In this document: in pieces, positions 1 through 7,795 of the stretch
Layout of the letters: every line of letters starts with the position of its first letter
Position numbering within the stretch: the stretch's first letter is position 1
Assembly (NCBI GenBank): GCA_002504405.1
Contig: DARO01000005.1
Span: 62,001 to 126,000, forward strand
Origin: Methanomassiliicoccaceae archaeon UBA71
Lineage (GTDB): Archaea; Thermoplasmatota; Thermoplasmata; Methanomassiliicoccales; Methanomethylophilaceae
Length of the DNA: 64,000 bases
Direction of reading: 5' to 3'
Program-made: the position numbers and the translations under genes
Notes under the pieces: generated by a model
What the model saw: the letters and a program-made list of their open reading frames with translations, nothing else
Databases searched by the model: none
What the model was told of the DNA's origin: nothing

Positions 1-707
1 CTCCTCCGGGATCAGGACTGGGCGGGTCTTCCACAGTGATAGTCTCGATCATCGCTGCAATGTGTCAATGGCAGAACGTGAGGCTCACCAGCATGGAGAT
101 GGCGAGGCTGGCGTACAAGCTGGAGCGTGAAGATATCGGACTGAAAGGCGGGAAGCAGGACCAGTATGCAGCTGTGTTCGGAGGCTTCAACCTAATGACT
201 TTCAGTGACAAGGGCGTGAACATCAATCGTGTGAGGATACCGCAGGACACGATCAACGAATTCCAGTACTGCTCCCTTCTCTGCTACACGGGCACGCCGC
301 GCGAGTCCGCAACGATAATCGAATCCCAGGTTGAGAAGTTCAATAAGGGCCAGAACGAGGAGGCCCTGGACAAGTCCAAGGACATCGCGTTTTCGATGGT
401 TGCCGCGTTGGAGAGAGGGGATATCAACACCGTGGGCGAGCTTCTGGATGAGTCTTGGCAGTACAAGAAGCAATTCTCCAACAAGATCTCGAACCCCCAT
501 ATAGATTCCCTGTACAACGCTGCAAAGGAAGAGGGGGCAATCGGAGGCAAAGTATCCGGTGCCGGAGGGGGCGGTTTCATGTACTTCATATGCAGATACG
601 ACCGCAAGTACAGCGTCGCCAAGGCACTGCAGAAGATGGGGGCCAGGGTGACAGACTATATGTTCGAACCCGAAGGGGTAGTGTCCTGGAGATATCCTCA
701 TGAATGA
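1..707 (+). CDS. hddA: D-glycero-D-manno-heptose 7-phosphate kinase (HddA-like GHMP kinase), 5' end outside the window
   Basis: The GHMP-family C-terminal region, about 234 residues, is present; the start lies upstream of base 1. The frame is open to the window edge, and bases 3-35 already encode the ATP-binding motif PPGSGLGGSS, so the GTG at 36 is internal and not the start. A glycine-rich KVSGAGGGGF motif near the C-terminus is the third GHMP signature. HddA-type kinases phosphorylate heptose 7-phosphate at C1 during nucleotide-heptose synthesis; the substrate is inferred from family likeness and from the next gene, a GmhA-GmhB fusion that it overlaps by 8 nt. Other sugar kinases of the family are possible, but the pairing makes heptose the best reading. 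Confidence 0.8.
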   Translation, partial: PPGSGLGGSSTVIVSIIAAMCQWQNVRLTSMEMARLAYKLEREDIGLKGGKQDQYAAVFGGFNLMTFSDKGVNINRVRIPQDTINEFQYCSLLCYTGTPRESATIIESQVEKFNKGQNEEALDKSKDIAFSMVAALERGDINTVGELLDESWQYKKQFSNKISNPHIDSLYNAAKEEGAIGGKVSGAGGGGFMYFICRYDRKYSVAKALQKMGARVTDYMFEPEGVVSWRYPHE

Positions 708-1740
708 CATGATCGCAGCAGAGCTCAGGAGGAGTGCAGAGACTATTTCCAACATAGATCCTGCACAGATCAGAAAAGCAGCAGACATTCTTATAGAGGC
801 TTTCAGCAACGGCGGTCAGGCGATTTTCATGGGTAACGGTGGCTCCTCGGCGGACGCGCAGCACATCGCGGCGGAGTTCTCCGGGAGGTACATGCTGGAG
901 CGCCCGGCGCTTCCAGGGGTCTGCTTGTCCAACATCGCTCCTGTGACCGCTATCGGCAACGACTACAGCTACGACCTTGTGTTCAAGAGGCAGATCGAGG
1001 GGATCTGCAGGAAGGGCGATGTCGTCGTGGGCATGTCGACGTCGGGCAATTCCAAGAATGTCATCCTCGCGATGGAGGCGGCCAAAGAGCGCGGTGCCAT
1101 CACCATCTCCTTCACGGGGGACGGAGGGAAGATGAGGGAGATCGCGGATCACGCGGTCATCATCCCCTCCAAGGAGACCCCCCGCATCCAGGAAGGGTAC
1201 CTCTGCGCATGCCATACGATCTGCGGCATAGTCGAGAGGGAGATGTTCGGTCAGCGAGCGGTGTTCATCGATCGCGACGACACCATAGCGAAGGACGTTC
1301 CTTACTGCGACGACCCGGATAAGTTCGTGCCGTTCGATTTCGTTCCGGCATCCATCAAGAGACTCAATGACGCAGGGTACCTCGTCATCCTGGTAACCAA
1401 CCAGTCTGGGATAGGGCGCGGGTACTTCGACGAGTCCACTCTGGAGTCTATTCACGATAAGCTCAGGTCCGTGGTCGAGTCGGGCGGAGGGCGCATAGAC
1501 GACATCTTCTACTGTCCGCACAAGCCCGAGGACAACTGTGCTTGTCGCAAGCCGGAGATAGGGATGGGGGTGTCAGCGGTGATGAAGTACGGCATCAACC
1601 CGAAGGCATCGTACATGGTGGGGGACAACGACAAGGATGTGGAATTCGGCAACCGCCTCGGATGCCGGTCCATCAAGGTGTCCGAGACGTTCACATTCGA
1701 GGATGCCGTGGACGCCATACTCGGCCATCCAGTCGAATGA
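700..1740 (+). CDS. gmhAB: Fused sedoheptulose-7-phosphate isomerase (GmhA, SIS domain) and heptose bisphosphate phosphatase (GmhB, HAD domain)
   Basis: 346 residues in two domains. Residues 1-185 are a SIS domain of GmhA type (GNGGSSADAQH, then HIAAEFSGRY and CHTICGIVE, which carry the Glu and His matching GmhA catalytic residues). Residues 188-340 are an HAD phosphatase of GmhB type with TNQSGIGRGYF and the GmhB zinc loop C272-P-H274, C280, C282. In most bacteria these are separate proteins. Position 194, normally Gly in the DxDG(T) motif, is Asp (D191-R-D193-D194-T195), so both catalytic Asp are kept but the motif is unusual. With the overlapping kinase upstream this gives three consecutive steps: isomerase, C1 kinase and C7 phosphatase. 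The nucleotidyltransferase is not in the window. The glycan receiving the heptose is unknown. Confidence 0.87.
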   Translation: MNDMIAAELRRSAETISNIDPAQIRKAADILIEAFSNGGQAIFMGNGGSSADAQHIAAEFSGRYMLERPALPGVCLSNIAPVTAIGNDYSYDLVFKRQIEGICRKGDVVVGMSTSGNSKNVILAMEAAKERGAITISFTGDGGKMREIADHAVIIPSKETPRIQEGYLCACHTICGIVEREMFGQRAVFIDRDDTIAKDVPYCDDPDKFVPFDFVPASIKRLNDAGYLVILVTNQSGIGRGYFDESTLESIHDKLRSVVESGGGRIDDIFYCPHKPEDNCACRKPEIGMGVSAVMKYGINPKASYMVGDNDKDVEFGNRLGCRSIKVSETFTFEDAVDAILGHPVE

Positions 1741-1748
1741 GACGGGCA

Positions 1749-1760
1749 ATTTGTAAATAG
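1749..1760 (+). promoter_or_regulatory. Possible TATA box upstream of ilvE
   Basis: An AT-rich stretch (AATTTGTAAATA) lies in the otherwise GC-rich gap between gmhAB and ilvE, about 65 nt before the ilvE start. It is the only TATA-like sequence in the gap. The distance leaves room for a leader of roughly 40 nt carrying the GGTGA ribosome binding site. Confidence 0.35.
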
Positions 1761-1824
1761 GCAGAGGATAGTGCACTTTCTGCGAAGGGACGGACACGTC
1801 CCCCTGACAGCCCATGGTGATTTT

Positions 1825-2754
1825 ATGGACAAGACGGAGAAGATATGGCTTAACGGAAAGCTCGTCAACTGGGAGGACGCAAAGGTTCACGTCCTTGCGC
1901 ACGCGCTGAACTATGGAACCGGCGTCTTCGAGGGCATCAGGGTCTACCATACGCCCAAGGGTCCTGCGATCTTCAGGCTCAAGGACCATGTCCAGAGGAT
2001 GCTCGACGGTTGCAAGATGATGGGTTTCGACCTCGAGTTCGATGGCAAGAAGTATGGCTTCGAGGAGATCTGCGCGGCAATAAAGGAGACGGTCAGGGCA
2101 AACGGCGATGCTGTTGACTACGTCAAGCCGTGTGTCTTCCTGAGCGGGGAGGAGGTCGGCCTCAACCCGATAGGGGTCCCGGTCTCCATGGCCATTACCT
2201 GTGTTCACATGGGCAACTACCTCGGAGAAGGGTCCAAGGCCGGAGCCAAGCTCATCACTTCTTCGTGGCACAGGCCCGACAACCTCTGCGGGCCCGCCGG
2301 AGCGAAGGTCAATGGTGCCTACATAACATCCACCCTCGCCAAGAGGGAGGCGGTTCGCCAGGGGGCCAGCGAGGCTGTCATGCTCAATTCCGTCGGTCAT
2401 GTCGCAGAGTGCACCGGGGAGAACATCTTCATATACCGCCACGGCAGGATCCTGACCCCTCCTGCATCCGAGTCCATTCTCGAGGGTATCACGAGGAACT
2501 CCATCATCCAGGTCGCGAGGGACATGGGGTATGAGGTCGTCGAGATCGAGATCTCCAGGTTCATGCTCGCATCTGCCACCGAGGTCTGGATGACCGGAAC
2601 AGCTGCGGAGATCGCTCCCGTCACCTGCATCGACAACAGGCCAGTCGGCAACGGTGAGATCGGCCCCGTCGCCACCGCGATTCATGCCAGGTTCCACGAC
2701 ATCGTCACCGGCAAGGTTCCCGAGTACGAGTCCTGGATAGATTACATCAACTGA
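1825..2754 (+). CDS. ilvE: Branched-chain amino acid aminotransferase
   Basis: 309 residues, a class IV PLP aminotransferase catalysing the last step of Val, Leu and Ile synthesis. Diagnostic segments are HALNYGTGVFEGIR near the N-terminus, the PLP lysine K161 in AGAKVNGAY, and SVGHVAECTGENIF followed by the glycine-rich ILEGITRNS that binds cofactor phosphate. The reading frame extends 18 codons further upstream, but the ATG at 1825 is preceded by GGTGA at a spacing of 4 nt and matches the usual N-terminus (KIWLNGKLVNWEDAKVHV). The gene ends at a strong hairpin terminator and looks like a single-gene unit within a glycan locus. Confidence 0.93.
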   Translation: MDKTEKIWLNGKLVNWEDAKVHVLAHALNYGTGVFEGIRVYHTPKGPAIFRLKDHVQRMLDGCKMMGFDLEFDGKKYGFEEICAAIKETVRANGDAVDYVKPCVFLSGEEVGLNPIGVPVSMAITCVHMGNYLGEGSKAGAKLITSSWHRPDNLCGPAGAKVNGAYITSTLAKREAVRQGASEAVMLNSVGHVAECTGENIFIYRHGRILTPPASESILEGITRNSIIQVARDMGYEVVEIEISRFMLASATEVWMTGTAAEIAPVTCIDNRPVGNGEIGPVATAIHARFHDIVTGKVPEYESWIDYIN

Positions 2755-2760
2755 TTCAAT

Positions 2761-2793
2761 GAGGCCTGCAGGTGCAGGCCTCAACTTTTCTTT
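2761..2793 (+). terminator. Hairpin terminator after ilvE
   Basis: A perfect 10-bp inverted repeat GAGGCCTGCA / TGCAGGCCTC (2761-2770 with 2773-2782) is followed by AACTTTTCTTT. It sits 7 nt after the ilvE stop codon and may also end the convergent GtrA gene. Confidence 0.7.
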
Positions 2794-2816
2794 GCACAGA
2801 CTACCATCGTGGTTTC

Positions 2817-3299
2817 TCAGGCGTCCAGGTTCTTCCTGAATACCACGAATTTGCTGAGCATCCAATTCAGAACGATCTCCACAACGCTGGTCACAATCTT
2901 GGTGAACATCCCCTCGGTCCCGAAGAGGCTGTCTGTGAATATCGTGTATCCGTACTGCATTCCCGCAATGTCGTGCAAGACGAAGAACAGCACTGCTGCC
3001 ACGATCAGCGTGAATATCCTCGCGCTGAAGAAGAAGCTAAGCTCGCGGGCCACAGTAGCAGGTTCCCACGACCTGCATTCAAACACGACCCACTTGTTGA
3101 CGAAGAACGCAAAAGTGACGCTCGTCACCCAAGACAGTATGTTACTGATATTGGGTCCGATATCCATCCACACGAACACTGCGTACGAACCCCAGTTGAC
3201 AAGGGTCGTCAAACCTCCGCAGATGAGGTAGAGGATAGCTTCCTTGTGAACTATCACAAGGCGTTCGATGCGGTCAATCATTCCAATTACTACCAGCAC
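2817..3299 (-). CDS. GtrA-family membrane protein
   Basis: 160 residues with four hydrophobic segments. The first, YLICGGLTTLVNWGSYAVFVW, matches the GtrA family N-terminal signature, and the fourth ends in LSKFVVFRKN, the usual tail. GtrA-like proteins are small four-helix membrane proteins often encoded beside polyprenyl-linked glycosyltransferases and proposed to take part in moving lipid-linked sugars across the membrane. The start is uncertain: GTG at 3299 or ATG at 3281 (six codons shorter, beginning MIDRIERL); neither has a clear ribosome binding site. It is convergent with ilvE and divergent from the membrane operon at 3416. A role in surface glycan assembly is inferred from context. 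Confidence 0.8.
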   Translation of the reverse strand: MLVVIGMIDRIERLVIVHKEAILYLICGGLTTLVNWGSYAVFVWMDIGPNISNILSWVTSVTFAFFVNKWVVFECRSWEPATVARELSFFFSARIFTLIVAAVLFFVLHDIAGMQYGYTIFTDSLFGTEGMFTKIVTSVVEIVLNWMLSKFVVFRKNLDA

Positions 3300-3380
3300 C
3301 TCATAGTAAATAATTACTTGGAAGCCATCACACTCCCAGTTGGCATCCTGGACCTTCCTATTTAACGAAGCCCTTGTTGC

Positions 3381-3393
3381 ATACTATAAAATA
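3381..3393 (+). promoter_or_regulatory. TATA box for the 3416-6012 membrane-protein operon
   Basis: TACTATAAAATAT lies about 30 nt upstream of the ATG at 3416, the archaeal spacing for a leaderless or very short-leader transcript. Confidence 0.6.
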
Positions 3394-3415
3394 TCAAATC
3401 ATATGTGGTCGGCTT

Positions 3416-4021
3416 ATGAATGCGGAGAGGTCGGTCGCTACTGTCAGCGCACTGCTGTCAAGCGCATCCCTTGTGATATCATTGCTTGAGTACGAGGGCA
3501 TTATGGCAGTGACATCCCTGTTCGCATTGTCCTTTGGGTGCATCGCTTTCAAGCGCTGTTCCCCTCGCGCTAATCATTTCCTGCTCATATCAGCTATGGC
3601 AACGCTCCTGTGCACGATTCTGTCGGTCACCGTATTCTCACAGGAATCCCTGGTCGACAGCGGAAGCATGGAAAAGGTCACCTGGTTCTATCTTATGGCA
3701 TTGGTTCATGTGGTGCCTCTTCTGCCTATGACGTTCGCTTCGTTCTTCGTGATCGCGTCCATCACTGGGGCATCATACAACTGGGCAGTTGTAAGGGGGC
3801 TCACACCATTCATATCCATGGGGATGCTTGTTCCGGGGTATGTGACAGAGTATTTCTTCCAGGACATCAACCTGGATGTCTGGATGGTGGACAACGGCTA
3901 CATCCTGTACGGATTGCTAGTAACCCTGGGCATTACGCTGGTTCTGTCCTGGCTGGTGTCGAGGAGGATGCGGGAATCGCACAAAATCATCAATGAACAC
4001 GGGCTGGTGGTTCTGGAATGA
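3416..4021 (+). CDS. Unrecognised polytopic membrane protein
   Basis: 201 residues with about six hydrophobic segments (for example SVATVSALLSSASLVISLL, FALSFGCIAF, FLLISAMATLLCTILSVTVF and YGLLVTLGITLVLSWLVS) and a short charged C-terminal tail. I do not recognise the family and see no catalytic motif. The start is the ATG about 30 nt downstream of a TATA box; an upstream in-frame start at 3374 would overlap that box. The stop overlaps the next start (ATGA), so it is probably translationally coupled to 4018-4704, and a GT87-like transferase closes the operon. A part in glycan-lipid handling is only suggested by these neighbours. Confidence 0.7.
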   Translation: MNAERSVATVSALLSSASLVISLLEYEGIMAVTSLFALSFGCIAFKRCSPRANHFLLISAMATLLCTILSVTVFSQESLVDSGSMEKVTWFYLMALVHVVPLLPMTFASFFVIASITGASYNWAVVRGLTPFISMGMLVPGYVTEYFFQDINLDVWMVDNGYILYGLLVTLGITLVLSWLVSRRMRESHKIINEHGLVVLE

Positions 4022-4704
4022 ATGCGGCTGAGGATTCCCGTGAAAGGGCCGTCGCGTGGGCCATGCTCTTCGGTGTTCCGGCTTCCATGGGCGTAATAGC
4101 CTTGTTCGTGTCGCTCGGTCTGGCTCCGGGTCTCGATGCAGGCCATCCGGAGGAATATCTCCTGGCGACTTGCCTGGCCTGGGCACTTATTTCCTTGGTA
4201 ATACCCATACTGAGGCTTACCAGACTGGTGTCTCTTCCACCGATACTGGTGTTTGTGATCTATGCCAACATATACTTCTATGTTCTTTGTCTATGTTGTG
4301 GACTGTACCTCAATGTGAGTTGGTGCGGGGACCTGGGCCATGTGATTTCATCGATCATCGTGACCTGCATAGTCTTCGTGGCATTCTGCCTCGTCGAGGT
4401 CCATTCTCCAGAACATGTGACCTTCGGTTCCCGTGGCGGTATGGCCGCCATGACGTTCCTCGTGGCGTTGAGCTTCGGAGGGGTCTGGGAGATGATCGAG
4501 GGGTTCACAGATACCGTCTCCGGTAACGCATATATGGTGTATGGTGCCACAGATACCATGGGCGACCTCACCGCGGATCTGCTGGGGGTCTGCATCGTCA
4601 CTCTGTTTGCGTACACATACCTTGGCAAACACAATGCCAGCGATATTGCGTCCGATATCAGAATCGGAAGATCGGCATTCGAAATCGACGATTCTGACTT
4701 GTAA
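4018..4704 (+). CDS. Polytopic membrane protein with a DUF2238/VanZ-like C-terminal motif
   Basis: 228 residues with about six hydrophobic segments. The conserved-looking part is near the C-terminus: SFGGVWEMIEGFTD followed by YGATDTMGDLTADLLG. The E..E ... TDTMGDLxxDxxG pattern resembles DUF2238 (YjdF-like) and VanZ-like proteins, where acidic residues lie at the membrane surface. This is recognition by eye, and the family call is tentative. It starts inside the stop of the preceding gene (ATGA) and ends 9 nt before the GT87-like gene, so the three form one operon. Confidence 0.65.
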   Translation: MNAAEDSRERAVAWAMLFGVPASMGVIALFVSLGLAPGLDAGHPEEYLLATCLAWALISLVIPILRLTRLVSLPPILVFVIYANIYFYVLCLCCGLYLNVSWCGDLGHVISSIIVTCIVFVAFCLVEVHSPEHVTFGSRGGMAAMTFLVALSFGGVWEMIEGFTDTVSGNAYMVYGATDTMGDLTADLLGVCIVTLFAYTYLGKHNASDIASDIRIGRSAFEIDDSDL

Positions 4705-4713
4705 GGGTGAACT

Positions 4714-6012
4714 ATGCAGTGCGATGGAGGGGTTAGGCGGTATGGCCTGATCATATCGGTGCTTTTCTTAATCGCCTGTGTCGTGTATCTCTTAGTGATT
4801 CAATGCACAGGGATAGAAACGGAGGTGATGAGGGACCGCTTCTGGAAGAATGCGGAACCCCTTTCCAACGGGGACTTCCCCATGCTGGAGTACCCTCCGT
4901 TCTCCATGGTGTTCATCGCCATACCCCGCATCTTCGCCGATACGCCTTTCGGATACAATATCGCCTATGTTGCGGAAGTACTGGTCTTCACGGTCATCGG
5001 CCTGTGGCTGACTTCTAAACTTGCCGATGTGTACGGGTACAGCAGCAAGAGAGCAATGCTCCTCTATGCGGTTCTGATGCTCCTGATGTTCGAGTTCGTG
5101 GTCGATCGTATCGATATCTTCCCTGCGGTGATAACCCTCGCAGCGGTGTACCTGTTCTCGACAAACAAGACCTCCCTGGCGTTTGCCTTCCTGGCCATCG
5201 GCACTATGACCAAGCTGTATCCTGCGCTACTGTTTCCAGTGATGTTCCTGTATCTGATATTCAACAGGCGTTACTCTGACGTTCTGAAGGGTTCAGTGGC
5301 GTTCATCGGTACAGGGGTCGTCATCGCTGCGGTCGTATGTCTCATCGACCCGTCCATAATCACCAACTTCATGGGGTATCATGAAGACAGGCCGCTTCAA
5401 ATCGAGTCCGTTGCAGCATCCGTCGTCTACTTCATATCTGCGTTGGGGTTCACAGATGTGTGGATACAGCCCTTTGGTTCCGAAGGAAGCTTCGGATCCG
5501 ATAACCTGAGGGGTCCATTGCCGGATGCGGTCTCCGACGTACTAATGCCGATAATGATAGTATCGATAGTTGCCTTATACGCATTGTATTTTGTAATAAG
5601 GCGCAAAGGTATCGAAGACAACGGGATGAGGATACTGGGTCTGGCCATATTGGCAAGCCTGATGTTGTTCATGGTGGCCAACAAGGTGTTCTCATCGCAG
5701 TATCTGATATGGGCAATATGCCCAGTTGTATTCCTCATGATATCCGGGCAGGACGGTCTTTTCGAACGGAGAGTTCTGAATCTAATGATCTTGACGATCA
5801 TCCTGACTCAGGTGAATTTCGCCTATAATATAGGATATCTAGGAGGCGGGGAGTCGATCAATACTCTGGGTATGGCAATATTGCTTGTGAGGAATGCCGT
5901 AGCCGTATATCTCACTGGCATTGTGATCTGGGAGATGTGCTCGTATCTGAGCCCCGGATTCCACCCAGGGACCAGGATGCTGTCATATCTAAGAGGTCAG
6001 TCTGGGGAATGA
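4714..6012 (+). CDS. GT87-like (DUF2029) polyprenyl-phosphate-sugar-dependent glycosyltransferase
   Basis: 432 residues, a GT-C fold integral membrane glycosyltransferase with about ten hydrophobic segments. GT87-like features are the first-loop acidic patch before LEYPPFSMV (NGDFPMLEYPP), DRIDIFPAVITLAA, GTMTKLYPALLFPV, HEDRPLQIESVAAS and KVFSSQYLIWAICP. This family (mycobacterial PimE is the studied member) transfers mannose from polyprenyl-phosphate-mannose on the outer membrane face. Donor and acceptor cannot be told from sequence. It is the last gene of the membrane operon, which supports a surface glycan or glycolipid role. Confidence 0.78.
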   Translation: MQCDGGVRRYGLIISVLFLIACVVYLLVIQCTGIETEVMRDRFWKNAEPLSNGDFPMLEYPPFSMVFIAIPRIFADTPFGYNIAYVAEVLVFTVIGLWLTSKLADVYGYSSKRAMLLYAVLMLLMFEFVVDRIDIFPAVITLAAVYLFSTNKTSLAFAFLAIGTMTKLYPALLFPVMFLYLIFNRRYSDVLKGSVAFIGTGVVIAAVVCLIDPSIITNFMGYHEDRPLQIESVAASVVYFISALGFTDVWIQPFGSEGSFGSDNLRGPLPDAVSDVLMPIMIVSIVALYALYFVIRRKGIEDNGMRILGLAILASLMLFMVANKVFSSQYLIWAICPVVFLMISGQDGLFERRVLNLMILTIILTQVNFAYNIGYLGGGESINTLGMAILLVRNAVAVYLTGIVIWEMCSYLSPGFHPGTRMLSYLRGQSGE

Positions 6013-6379
6013 ACAGGGGATCCCTCCTGGGTTCCGAATACCTGAGGATTTCCGCTGTAAACAGTGTAGATAGTTCACAGACATGACGCGTATTGCCTCT
6101 GTGAAAGAGAGTGTATAAAGTTCTCTCAGACGATGTTTTGATCGTCGTGACGAATTTGATGAGAGCCGGAACCATTCATTCGGTTGCCGTCCTTCGAGCA
6201 CTCCAAAGGTCCCATCCTGCGGGTTGCTTTTTACCTTATGTGATAATGTCCAACAGATGCTCCACCGCAGCCCGGGTAGCTATCGTTCCACCATCCCACA
6301 ATCTACGATTGGAATAATCATGTCATGTTCTGTATGTAACGCATAGTAAGCATGGCAAGTTTCAGAAGTCGATAACAGA
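6013..6379. other. Intergenic region with a possible small-RNA unit, no protein gene seen
   Basis: No convincing coding sequence lies between the GT87-like gene and the promoter of rpl7ae. A TATA-like GTATAAAG sits at 6112-6119, a 6-bp hairpin GACGAT-loop-ATCGTC about 10 nt further on, and a T run (CTTTTTA) near 6226-6233. These could mark a short transcript of about 90 nt, or the T run may simply end the upstream operon. I see no tRNA, SRP or RNase P signature. Confidence 0.3.
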
Positions 6380-6385
6380 TTTATA
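6380..6385 (+). promoter_or_regulatory. TATA box of the rpl7ae operon
   Basis: TTTATA followed by CTAC lies 87 nt upstream of the rpl7ae ATG, predicting transcription from about 6408 and a leader of about 58 nt. That leader contains the candidate kink-turn at 6426-6452 and the Shine-Dalgarno sequence. Confidence 0.6.
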
Positions 6386-6425
6386 CTACGAGTTGATAGT
6401 CCGACTGCTCTCCAAGAGCCGATGA

Positions 6426-6452
6426 ATGATGAGGGCGCCTTCGAGCGTCTGA
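6426..6452 (+). promoter_or_regulatory. Candidate box C/D-type kink-turn in the rpl7ae leader
   Basis: A box C consensus ATGATGA (6426-6432) and a box D consensus CTGA (6449-6452) flank a short stem CGC/GCG (6436-6438 with 6445-6447) and the loop CTTCGA. G-A and A-G pairs, a U-U pair, G-C and A-U (6432 with 6448) can form as in C/D kink-turns. The outer C-stem is weak. L7Ae binds kink-turns, and autoregulation of this gene through its leader has been reported in archaea. Confidence 0.45.
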
Positions 6453-6466
6453 AAGAGGTAATTGAA

Positions 6467-6832
6467 ATGTCCGTATTCGTGAAGTTTGAGACACCCAAGG
6501 AACTCTCCGACAAAGCCTACTCCCTCGCCGAGATGGCCAGGGACGGCGGCAAGATCAAGAAGGGAACCAACGAGGTCACCAAGGCCGTCGAGCGCGGAGC
6601 CGCCGCCATCGTTATCATGGCCACCGACGTCGAGCCCCCCGAGATCCTCGCCCACATGCCCGCTCTCTGCGACGAGAGGAACGTCCCCTACGTCTACGTT
6701 CCCAGCAAGACCGAGCTCGGAGGAGCCATCGGACTCGACAAGCCCACCGCTTCCATCGCCATAATGGATGTCGGAAAGGGAAAAGCCCTCTGTGACGAGA
6801 TCGCCCAGGCAGTACAGGCCCTCAAGAACTGA
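6467..6832 (+). CDS. rpl7ae: Ribosomal protein L7Ae, kink-turn-binding protein
   Basis: 121 residues, full length. L7Ae is a large-subunit protein and also a core protein of C/D and H/ACA ribonucleoproteins and of RNase P. The RNA-binding region GGKIKKGTNEVTKAVERG and the downstream VPYVYVPSKTELGGAIG are typical. An in-frame ATG at 6422 would add 15 residues, but the ATG at 6467 is chosen because AGAGGT precedes it at 7 nt and the family N-terminus (SVFVKFETP) begins there; the earlier stretch is better explained as a leader with a kink-turn. First gene of a conserved archaeal cluster with rps28e, rpl24e, ndk and infB. Confidence 0.95.
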   Translation: MSVFVKFETPKELSDKAYSLAEMARDGGKIKKGTNEVTKAVERGAAAIVIMATDVEPPEILAHMPALCDERNVPYVYVPSKTELGGAIGLDKPTASIAIMDVGKGKALCDEIAQAVQALKN

Positions 6833-6842
6833 GGTGAGCTGA

Positions 6843-7055
6843 ATGGTCGACACTGACAGCATCCCCTCGGAGGTTGTCGAGATCATCGGAAGGACCGGGA
6901 TGACCGGAGAGGCCACCCAGGTCAAGGTCCGTGTTCTCGATGGCCGCGACAAAGGAAGGATCATCACCAGGAACATCATGGGCCCCGTCAGGATGGGAGA
7001 CATCCTCATGCTGAGGGAGACATCCAGAGAAGCCAGGAAACTCGGGATGAGGTGA
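6843..7055 (+). CDS. rps28e: Small-subunit ribosomal protein S28e
   Basis: 70 residues, the normal length. The conserved core GMTGEATQVKVRVLDGRDKGR and the C-terminal signature LMLRETSREARKLGMR identify it. S28e is an archaeal-eukaryotic S1-like OB-fold protein of the small subunit. GAGGTGA precedes the ATG, 10 nt after the rpl7ae stop. Confidence 0.97.
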   Translation: MVDTDSIPSEVVEIIGRTGMTGEATQVKVRVLDGRDKGRIITRNIMGPVRMGDILMLRETSREARKLGMR

Positions 7056-7060
7056 TTCGG

Positions 7061-7282
7061 ATGGTAGACACCACCAGGAAATGCTCGTTCTGCGGAGCCC
7101 CCATCGAGCCCGGGACCGGCAAGATGTACGTCAAGAAGGATGGAACCATCCTTTTCTTCGACGCCAACAAGTGCTACAAGAACATGATCGAGCTCAAGAG
7201 GGTCGCCAGGACCACCGAGTGGACCGAGAAGGCCGCTATCGAGAAGGCCGCCAGGCTCAAGGCCGCCGAGAAGAAGGAGTGA
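7061..7282 (+). CDS. rpl24e: Large-subunit ribosomal protein L24e
   Basis: 73 residues. The treble-clef zinc-binding pattern is visible: CSFCGAPIEPGTGKMYV at the N-terminus supplies C-x2-C, and C in ANKCYKN another ligand. The lysine- and alanine-rich C-terminal tail is usual. The ATG at 7061 is preferred over the GTG at 7052, which lies inside the rps28e stop region and would consume the GGTGAT ribosome binding site. Confidence 0.95.
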   Translation: MVDTTRKCSFCGAPIEPGTGKMYVKKDGTILFFDANKCYKNMIELKRVARTTEWTEKAAIEKAARLKAAEKKE

Positions 7283-7287
7283 GCTCC

Positions 7288-7737
7288 ATGGAGCAGACTT
7301 ACCTCATGGTCAAGCCCGACGGGGTCCAGCGCGGACTCTGCGGCGAGATCCTGTCCCGCTTCGAGAAGAAGGGGCTCAAGATCGTCGCTATGAAGATGAT
7401 GGTCATCTCCAAGGAGACCGCCGAGAACCACTACGGCGAGCACAAGGGCAAGCCCTTCTTCCCCTCCCTCATCTCCTACATCACCTCCGGCCCCGTGCTG
7501 GCGATGGTCCTCGAGGGAGAGAACGCGGTCTCGATCTGCAGGAACATGATGGGTAAGACCAACCCTGCCGATTCCGCTCCCGGAACCATCCGCGGAGACT
7601 ACGCGATGGTCACCGGCATGAACATCATCCACGGATCCGACTCCGTCGAGTCTGCCAAGAGGGAGATCTCCATCTTCTTCAAGCCCGAGGACCTCGTCTC
7701 CTACGACAGGACCTCCGACAAGTGGATCTACGAGTGA
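7288..7737 (+). CDS. ndk: Nucleoside diphosphate kinase
   Basis: 149 residues, full length. The enzyme transfers phosphate from NTPs to NDPs through a phosphohistidine. The family start MEQTYLMVKPDGVQRGL and the active-site segment NIIHGSDS with H115 are present, as is the C-terminal KWIYE. It follows rpl24e by 5 nt and precedes infB, a common archaeal gene order. Confidence 0.97.
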   Translation: MEQTYLMVKPDGVQRGLCGEILSRFEKKGLKIVAMKMMVISKETAENHYGEHKGKPFFPSLISYITSGPVLAMVLEGENAVSICRNMMGKTNPADSAPGTIRGDYAMVTGMNIIHGSDSVESAKREISIFFKPEDLVSYDRTSDKWIYE

Positions 7738-7795
7738 TTCGAGACAGAAACCTTTTCCCGACAAACCCCTTATTCATTTGTGACAGGTGGTTCCG

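Noticed and set aside
2817..3231. Plus-strand open frames across the GtrA gene (2772-3365, 2809-3231)
   Set aside because: The minus-strand frame encodes a typical four-helix GtrA protein; the plus frames have no domain and follow a terminator.
6422..6466. N-terminal extension of L7Ae by 15 residues
   Set aside because: The next ATG has a better ribosome binding site and matches the family start; the stretch contains C and D box motifs instead.
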